Source: Streptomyces coeruleorubidus (GTDB taxonomy: Bacteria > Actinomycetota > Actinomycetes > Streptomycetales > Streptomycetaceae). Taken from it: DNA of 64,000 nucleotides. Under the pieces are notes generated by a model. The model saw only the letters and a program-made list of their open reading frames with translations. It was not told the origin of the DNA and did not search any database. Positions 59,426 to 64,000 of this stretch are shown here, piece after piece. Position 1 is the first letter of the stretch; every line of letters starts with the position of its first letter. Where the stretch lies: positions 4,154,001 to 4,218,000 of the forward strand of contig NZ_CP118527.1 of the NCBI RefSeq assembly GCF_028885415.1. Reading direction: 5' to 3'. Made by a program: the position numbers and the translations under genes.

Positions 59426-60705
59426 CGGCGGGTCCGCCGCGCGATCCATCCCGCCATCGCCCGTACCCCGATGCCGATGGACCGCTCGTCCGGGGCGAAG
59501 TCGGGGAAGTGCGGGTAGCTGGTGGTGACGGGGGCGCCGGGGGCGCGGACGCCGAGGAAGGTGTAGGTGCCGGGGATGCGGTCCAGGTAGAGGGCGTAGT
59601 CCTCGCCGCTGAAGGGCGGGAACGCGGAGTGGAGCGTGGCGACCGAGTCACGGCCCAGTCTGCGGCGCAGGTGGTGGGCGAGCGCGCGGGCGTCGGGTTC
59701 CGGGCAGACCATGGCGGGGAACGGCTCGGCGGGGAAGCTCACCGCGGCTCCCGCGTATGACCTGGCCAGTCGGCGGATCTCCTCGCGTATCTCCGTGCAC
59801 CGCTCCTGCGGCCAACAGCGGTAGGACACGCCCACCTTGGCATCCTGGACCGAGGCCCGGAGGGCGACGAAGCGGGCGAACGGGCCGTCGGGCGTCTGGG
59901 CGTCGCTGACCATCCGCTCGATGTCCGCGGGCGTCTGCGGGGGCGTCACCGTGGCGAGCGCGGCGATCTCGGCGGCCAGTCGCCGTGCGGCGTCGGGTGC
60001 GTCCGGGCCCTGGAGCGTCACCTCCGCCTTGTCCTGGCCCGGCATCCCGTACCCCCCGGTCACAGCGAACCGGCCGACGGGGAAAGGCCCGCAGTGCAGC
60101 GCGTGGATCTCCTCGACCCGGGCGCGCTCCAGCACGCCCGCCTCGATCATCGCGCGCGCTCCGGAGAGGCTTTCCTCGGCGGGCTGGAAGAGGAACACGA
60201 CCGTGCCGCTCAGGTGCTGCCGCAGCCGCGCCAGGACCTTGGCGACGCCGAGGGCCACCGTCGTGTGGATGTCGTGCCCGCAGTAGTGGGCCGCGGCCTG
60301 GCCGCCCCCGACGATGTCCTTGGGCGGCACCGCGTCCATGTCCGCCCGGTACGCGACCGTCCGGCCCGGCCGCGCGCCGCGCAGGACGCCGACCACGCCG
60401 TGACCGCCGACCCCGGTGGTGACGGTCAGCCCGGCCGCTCGCAGCTCTCGGGCCACCACGCCCGCGGTACGGCGCTCCTCCCCCGGCAGTTCGGGATGCC
60501 GGTGGATGTCCCGTCTCAGCTCGATCAACCCGCCCTCAAGGCGGGCCGCCTCAGCGTCCACCGCCCCGTTCCCCCCGGGTCCCCTCCAACCGCCGGCGAC
60601 GGCCTTCCCCGCAGTCCCCCACACCGTTCCCGCACCGGCTGCTGCCGCCGCCATGCCGGCCAGCAGCGTACGGCGGGCCAGAGCGTGCTCCGCAGGACGC
60701 TTCAC
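59422..60705 (-). CDS. Tat-exported M20-family amidohydrolase
   Basis: A 427-residue metallo-amidohydrolase of the hippurate/indoleacetyl-amino-acid hydrolase type. The N-terminus has ARRTLLAGMAAAAAGAG, a twin-arginine signal, which is unusual for this mostly cytoplasmic family. Motifs are LIELRRDIHRHPELPGEE, YRADMDAVPPKD, HYCGHDIHTT (metal site Cys-Gly-His-Asp), FLFQPAEE and FSGEDYALYLDR. GTG at 60705 has GAAGGGGG upstream and puts the Tat motif near the start. It probably releases amino acids from N-acyl conjugates outside the cell. Tail-to-tail with the CocE-like gene. Confidence 0.87.
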   Translation of the reverse strand: MKRPAEHALARRTLLAGMAAAAAGAGTVWGTAGKAVAGGWRGPGGNGAVDAEAARLEGGLIELRRDIHRHPELPGEERRTAGVVARELRAAGLTVTTGVGGHGVVGVLRGARPGRTVAYRADMDAVPPKDIVGGGQAAAHYCGHDIHTTVALGVAKVLARLRQHLSGTVVFLFQPAEESLSGARAMIEAGVLERARVEEIHALHCGPFPVGRFAVTGGYGMPGQDKAEVTLQGPDAPDAARRLAAEIAALATVTPPQTPADIERMVSDAQTPDGPFARFVALRASVQDAKVGVSYRCWPQERCTEIREEIRRLARSYAGAAVSFPAEPFPAMVCPEPDARALAHHLRRRLGRDSVATLHSAFPPFSGEDYALYLDRIPGTYTFLGVRAPGAPVTTSYPHFPDFAPDERSIGIGVRAMAGWIARRTRR

Positions 60706-61121
60706 CGTTCCCCCTTCGTGATCCGTCAAGGGGTCGCCCGGCGAGCGGGGGACCCGTGGGGTACACGATCACTCCTCGCGCATGCCGTCGCCCATCCGGC
60801 GAGCCACCGCCTGTGGGTGGGGGCACCCCCCGCCTCCTCGTGCGGCTCCAGGTTCCTGGTGATCCGGAAACCCTCCGAAAGATTCGAGTAACGGAATCCT
60901 CAAGTCCGGCTAGTACACCACCACTTCCCTCCCTACCTTCAGCCCATCCCAGCTCCAACACGCCGCCAACCCGCAGAAACCCACCCCCACTCAGACATCC
61001 GGACCGACGAATCTTTCGCAACAACTACCGAAACCATTGACAGTTGACAGGGTCAGGCCAACACTCCCGGGGACAGCACACCTCCGTCACGACCCCACAC
61101 GGACAAGGAGGCAGCACCCCC
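60706..61121. other. Divergent control region of the amidohydrolase and xylanase genes
   Basis: 416 bases with no supported gene. It holds two copies of the xylan-type motif (60876-60886 and 61008-61018), and overlapping TTGACA hexamers at 61037-61042 and 61044-61049 as -35 candidates for the xylanase promoter. The second motif copy sits directly upstream of these. Confidence 0.6.
60876..61018. promoter_or_regulatory. Paired 11-base xylan-gene operator motifs
   Basis: CGAAAGATTCG at 60876-60886 and its exact reverse complement CGAATCTTTCG at 61008-61018. These resemble the CGAAACTTTCG element reported upstream of actinomycete xylanase genes. Two exact copies in one promoter region support a role in xylan or xylo-oligosaccharide repression. 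Confidence 0.75.
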
Positions 61122-61796
61122 ATGACCCACTCATTGAGCCGCCTGCGGCTGCTCATCAGCACCGCCTGCACCATGCTCCTGGTCGCGGTCGCCGGCATGG
61201 CCCTGCCGGGGACCGCCCACGCCGACACGGTCGTCAACAGGAACCAGACCGGGACGCACGACGGCTACTACTACTCGTTCTGGACCGACGCACCGGGCAC
61301 GGTCTCCATGACCCTGTCCGCGGGCGGCAGTTACAGCACCTCATGGCGGAACACCGGCAACTTCGTCGCCGGCAAGGGCTGGAGCACCGGCGCCCGCCGC
61401 ACCGTGAACTACTCCGGCACCTTCAACCCGTCCGGCAACGCTTACCTGACCCTCTACGGCTGGACGGCCAACCCGCTCGTCGAGTACTACATCGTCGACA
61501 ACTGGGGCACGTACCGGCCTACGGGCCAGTACAAGGGGACCGTCACCAGCGACGGCGGCACGTACGACATCTACAAGACGACGCGCTACAACGCCCCGTC
61601 CGTCGAGGGCATACGGACCTTCGACCAGTACTGGAGCGTCCGGCAGTCCAAGAGGACGGGCGGCACCATCACGGCCGGCAACCACTTCGACGCCTGGGCC
61701 CGGGCCGGCATGCCCATGGGCAGCTTCAAGTACTACATGATCATGGCGACCGAGGGCTACCAGAGCAGCGGCAGCTCCAGGATCACGGTGCGCTGA
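61122..61796 (+). CDS. Secreted GH11 endo-1,4-beta-xylanase
   Basis: Cleaves xylan backbones outside the cell. The 224-residue product has a signal peptide ending GTAHA, then one GH11 domain: [43 protein letters not shown] with the nucleophile Glu121, and [10 protein letters not shown] with the acid/base Glu211. It stops right after the catalytic domain, so there is no carbohydrate-binding module. ATG at 61122 has AAGGAGG upstream. A CE4 deacetylase gene starts 2 bases after its stop. Confidence 0.95.
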   Translation: MTHSLSRLRLLISTACTMLLVAVAGMALPGTAHADTVVNRNQTGTHDGYYYSFWTDAPGTVSMTLSAGGSYSTSWRNTGNFVAGKGWSTGARRTVNYSGTFNPSGNAYLTLYGWTANPLVEYYIVDNWGTYRPTGQYKGTVTSDGGTYDIYKTTRYNAPSVEGIRTFDQYWSVRQSKRTGGTITAGNHFDAWARAGMPMGSFKYYMIMATEGYQSSGSSRITVR

Positions 61797-61798
61797 CG

Positions 61799-62500
61799 AT
61801 GGCAACCACACCACGGCCCTCGCTGCGCACCCTGCTCACGAGGGCCTTGGTGACGGCCGCAGCCGCCACCCTCACAGCCACCAACACGACAGCCGCCACC
61901 GCCGCCCCGGCCCAGGCCGCCGCCTGCAACGGATACGTCGGACTCACCTTCGACGACGGCCCGTCCGGCAACACGACGGCACTGCTCAACACCCTCCGCC
62001 AGAACGGGCTACGGGCCACGATGTTCAACCAGGGCCAGCACGCCGCCGCCAACCCGTCCCTGGTCCGGGCCCAGGTGACGGCCGGGATGTGGGTCGGGAA
62101 CCACAGCTACACCCACCCGCACCTGACCCGGCTGAGCCAGGCACAGATCGACTCCGAGATCTCCCGGACCCAGCAGGCCATCGCCAACGCGTCAGGCGGC
62201 ACACCGAAACTGTTCCGCCCGCCGTACGGCGAGACCAACGCGACGGTCAAGTCGGTCGCGGCCCGGCACGGCCTCACCGAGATCATCTGGCACGTCGACT
62301 CACAGGACTGGAACGGCGCGAGCACCGAAGCGATCGTCCAGGCCGCCGGCCGCCTCACCAACGGCCAGATCATCCTCATGCACGACTGGTCCGCCAACGC
62401 CCGGGCAGCGATCCCCCGCATCGCCCGGGGGCTGTCGGCCCGGGGCCTGTGCGCGGGGATGATCTCCCCGCAGACGGGGCGTGCGGTGGCTCCCGGCTGA
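61799..62500 (+). CDS. Secreted CE4 polysaccharide deacetylase (acetylxylan esterase type)
   Basis: A 233-residue exported esterase. Signal peptide (LVTAAAATLTATNTTAATAAPAQAA), then a NodB domain: LTFDDGPSGNT (metal Asp52 and base Asp53 region), NHSYTHPHL (metal His102 and His106), LFRPPYGETN and ILMHDW. It removes acetyl groups so that the xylanase can act. Coupled to the xylanase gene, 2 bases after its stop, as in the xlnB-axeA pair of S. lividans, though both enzymes here lack binding modules. Confidence 0.92.
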   Translation: MATTPRPSLRTLLTRALVTAAAATLTATNTTAATAAPAQAAACNGYVGLTFDDGPSGNTTALLNTLRQNGLRATMFNQGQHAAANPSLVRAQVTAGMWVGNHSYTHPHLTRLSQAQIDSEISRTQQAIANASGGTPKLFRPPYGETNATVKSVAARHGLTEIIWHVDSQDWNGASTEAIVQAAGRLTNGQIILMHDWSANARAAIPRIARGLSARGLCAGMISPQTGRAVAPG

Positions 62501-62506
62501 CCGAAC

Positions 62507-62535
62507 GGCGCGATGGCCGTCAGCGCCATCGCGCC
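62507..62535 (+). terminator. Terminator after the xylanase-deacetylase operon
   Basis: Perfect 11-base stem GGCGCGATGGC / GCCATCGCGCC with a 7-base loop, 6 bases after the deacetylase stop. Confidence 0.78.
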
Positions 62536-62601
62536 CTGGGCACGGGAACTTGAGTACACGTGCTCATGACGGCCCCGTCCCACCCTCGCGACCATGGCCG
62601 T

Positions 62602-63096
62602 ATGGAGAATCGGGGAATGCTTTCGGCCGGGGCCGCGCTCGTGCTCGGGGTGCCCGTCGCCGCCTGGGGGCTGATGGGGCAGCAGAACCACGACGGGCTG
62701 CCGGCGAGTGAGCTCGACCACGCCTATCGGCCGTGGGACATCGGGGACGGTGTGGCCGCCGGTGTCGGTGGGCTCGCGCTGGTGGTGGCGGGGGTCGGTG
62801 CCGCGGTGCTCGTGCGGGGTGCGCGGCGTGGCGGGATTGACCGGCGCTGGTGGGGGGTGCTCGGGCCGCTGGTGGTCGTCGGGCTCATGGCCGGTGTGGG
62901 GTGGCGGATCCTGACCGCGGGGGTCGTCGGGGCCAACATCGGTGCCGGGCTGCTGATCATCTTCGGTACGCCGGTCGCGGCCGGGCTGGTCCTGTGGGCC
63001 CTGGGGCGGGGCGTGTGGCTGGCGACGCGGGGGCAGCGGAACGACGGCGGGAGCGGTGGCCGGCGCCTGGGCGGTTTCGCCTCCGGCGGGGTGTGA
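62602..63096 (+). CDS. Small membrane protein of unknown function
   Basis: About 164 residues with four hydrophobic segments (AGAALVLGVPVAAWGLM, GVAAGVGGLALVVAGVGAAVLV, WGVLGPLVVVGLMAGVGW and AGLLIIFGTPVAAGLVLWALG) and a Gly/Arg-rich tail. No family recognised. Start uncertain: ATG 62602 (MENRG) is preferred, with ATG 62566 and GTG/CTG codons to 62560 in the same frame. Follows the xylanase operon terminator, so it is probably transcribed separately. Confidence 0.6.
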   Translation: MENRGMLSAGAALVLGVPVAAWGLMGQQNHDGLPASELDHAYRPWDIGDGVAAGVGGLALVVAGVGAAVLVRGARRGGIDRRWWGVLGPLVVVGLMAGVGWRILTAGVVGANIGAGLLIIFGTPVAAGLVLWALGRGVWLATRGQRNDGGSGGRRLGGFASGGV

Positions 63097-63233
63097 CGGG
63101 CGGCGGCTCGCTTCCGCGTGGCCGAAACCCCACGGTGGCCCGGTGACGGGGTCGGGCAACATCCGTATCGGAGCAGGGAGTTCACCTAGGTTGGTGGACC
63201 GGTCCCCCTTCCCCGCCCTCAGGAGGCCCTGCC

Positions 63234-64000
63234 GTGCTCGACGACAGCCTGCGTGCCCGTATCGACACGTCCAAGCCGCACTCGGCCCGCTTCTGGAACT
63301 ACTTCGTCGGCGGCAAGGACAACTACGAGATCGACCGCGAGATCGGCGACCAGATCAAGTCGATCTTCCCGGGCCTGGTCGACGTGGCGGTCACGAGCCG
63401 TCGGTTCCTGGGACGGGCCGTGCGGTATCTGGCCGTCGAGCAGGGTGTGCGGCAGTTCCTGGACATCGGCACCGGGCTGCCGACCGCCGACAACACGCAC
63501 GAGGTCGCCCAGCGCGTGGCACCGGACTCCCGGATCGTGTACGTCGACAACGACCCCATCGTGCTGGCCCATGCGAGCGCCCTGCTCACCAGCACGCCCG
63601 AGGGCAGGACCGCCTATCTGGACGCCGACCTCTACGACCCGGAGGCGGTCCTGGAGGCCGCCGCGGGCACGCTCGACCTGTCCCGGCCGGTCGGCCTGAT
63701 GATCCTCAACACGCTGGGGCACGTCGCCGACTACGAGCAGGCGCGTGAGCTGGTGCGGCGGCTGATGGCGGGGTTGCCGGCCGGCAGCCACCTGGTGATC
63801 AGCGACAGCACCGCGACGAGTGAGGGCATGATCGCCGCGTCGGAGGCTTACAACGCGAGTGGGGCCGTGCCGTATCACGTCCGTGAGGTTGCCGAGATCG
63901 CCGGGTTCTTCGACGGGCTGGAGTTGGTGGAGCCGGGAGTCGTGCGGGTGCCCGAGTGGCGGCCGGAGCCTTCCGAGGGGCCGGCCGGTGCGGATGCCGC
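63234..64000 (+). CDS. SAM-dependent methyltransferase, PF04672-like (partial, runs off the window)
   Basis: At least 255 residues, open at the right edge. Begins MLDDSLRARIDTSKPHSARFWNYFVGGKDNYEIDREIGDQ, the typical start of the streptomycete S-adenosyl methyltransferase group formerly DUF574. A SAM-binding block follows (LDIGTGLPTADNTHEVAQ, VYVDNDPIVLAHASALL), then GLMILNTLGHV and HLVISDST. Members are usually about 265-280 residues, so only the C-terminal tip is missing. GTG start with AGGAGG 8 bases upstream. Streptomycetes have many paralogues of unknown substrate. Confidence 0.9.
   Translation, partial: MLDDSLRARIDTSKPHSARFWNYFVGGKDNYEIDREIGDQIKSIFPGLVDVAVTSRRFLGRAVRYLAVEQGVRQFLDIGTGLPTADNTHEVAQRVAPDSRIVYVDNDPIVLAHASALLTSTPEGRTAYLDADLYDPEAVLEAAAGTLDLSRPVGLMILNTLGHVADYEQARELVRRLMAGLPAGSHLVISDSTATSEGMIAASEAYNASGAVPYHVREVAEIAGFFDGLELVEPGVVRVPEWRPEPSEGPAGADA

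Noticed and set aside
63253..63699. 148-codon plus-strand open frame at the right end
   Set aside because: It is out of frame with the methyltransferase that starts at 63234, whose product matches a known family; the 148-codon product is a shadow.

Overview
High-GC actinobacterial chromosome, almost certainly Streptomyces. Codon third positions are strongly G/C, GTG and TTG starts are frequent, and many genes have GGAGG-type ribosome binding sites. The left third reads as the neighbourhood known from S. coelicolor around SCO3190-SCO3207: mscL, an L,D-transpeptidase lipoprotein, the fructose PTS operon, an efflux pump, a TetR regulator, sigma factor hrdD, and a MarR regulator with a second efflux pump. 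That synteny is from memory and was not searched.

Layout. 1-5633: mscL, a small conserved ORF, an LtrA-like membrane protein, a DmpA-type peptidase, an L,D-transpeptidase and a DUF6227-like protein. 5631-6788: an intact IS630-family element inserted exactly in the stop codon of the preceding gene. 6800-11153: fruR-fruK-(small ORF)-fruA on the minus strand. 11177-20745: two drug-efflux transporters with regulators, hrdD with a recognisable SigR promoter, a GNAT acetyltransferase and a ring-cleavage-type dioxygenase. 20924-24026: a secreted M6-type metalloprotease and a tandem IclR regulator.

24065-40652 is the most interesting part. It looks like a specialised-metabolite locus that makes an aminated shikimate unit. 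One minus-strand operon (31339 down to 24065) encodes class II DAHP synthase, a DhbA-like dehydrogenase, PhzD, PhzE, an ABM-like small protein, an FAD hydroxylase and a dedicated chorismate synthase. Together they predict chorismate to ADIC to DHHA to 3-hydroxyanthranilate and then ring hydroxylation. A second minus-strand operon (36144 down to 31612) encodes a cupin, a Tat-exported bicovalent-FAD oxidase, an MFS exporter and a second SDR. Around these lie a transaldolase-like protein that has lost its catalytic lysine, a methyltransferase and a GAF/PucR-type regulator preceded by Shine-Dalgarno-ATG repeats. There is no phzF, NRPS, PKS or amide ligase in the window, so the end product is unknown.

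40667-43056 is a scarred region: short tandem repeats, an IS701-like transposase, tRNA-Arg(CCT), and two decayed copies that read like tyrosine-integrase C-termini. 43057-48621: a small NAD-binding protein and an EamA transporter, divergent from a LysR regulator, then a large secreted hydrolase with Calx-beta-like repeats. 49273-55557: a YtfQRT-YjfF-like furanose ABC importer operon ending in a GH43-AbfB enzyme, which suggests scavenging of arabinofuranose or galactofuranose. 56792-60705: a TetR regulator with a clear operator facing a CocE/NonD hydrolase, and an M20 amidohydrolase. 61122-62500: a GH11 xylanase/CE4 deacetylase pair behind two copies of an 11-base operator-like motif. The window ends in a small membrane protein and a SAM methyltransferase (PF04672-like) that runs off the edge.
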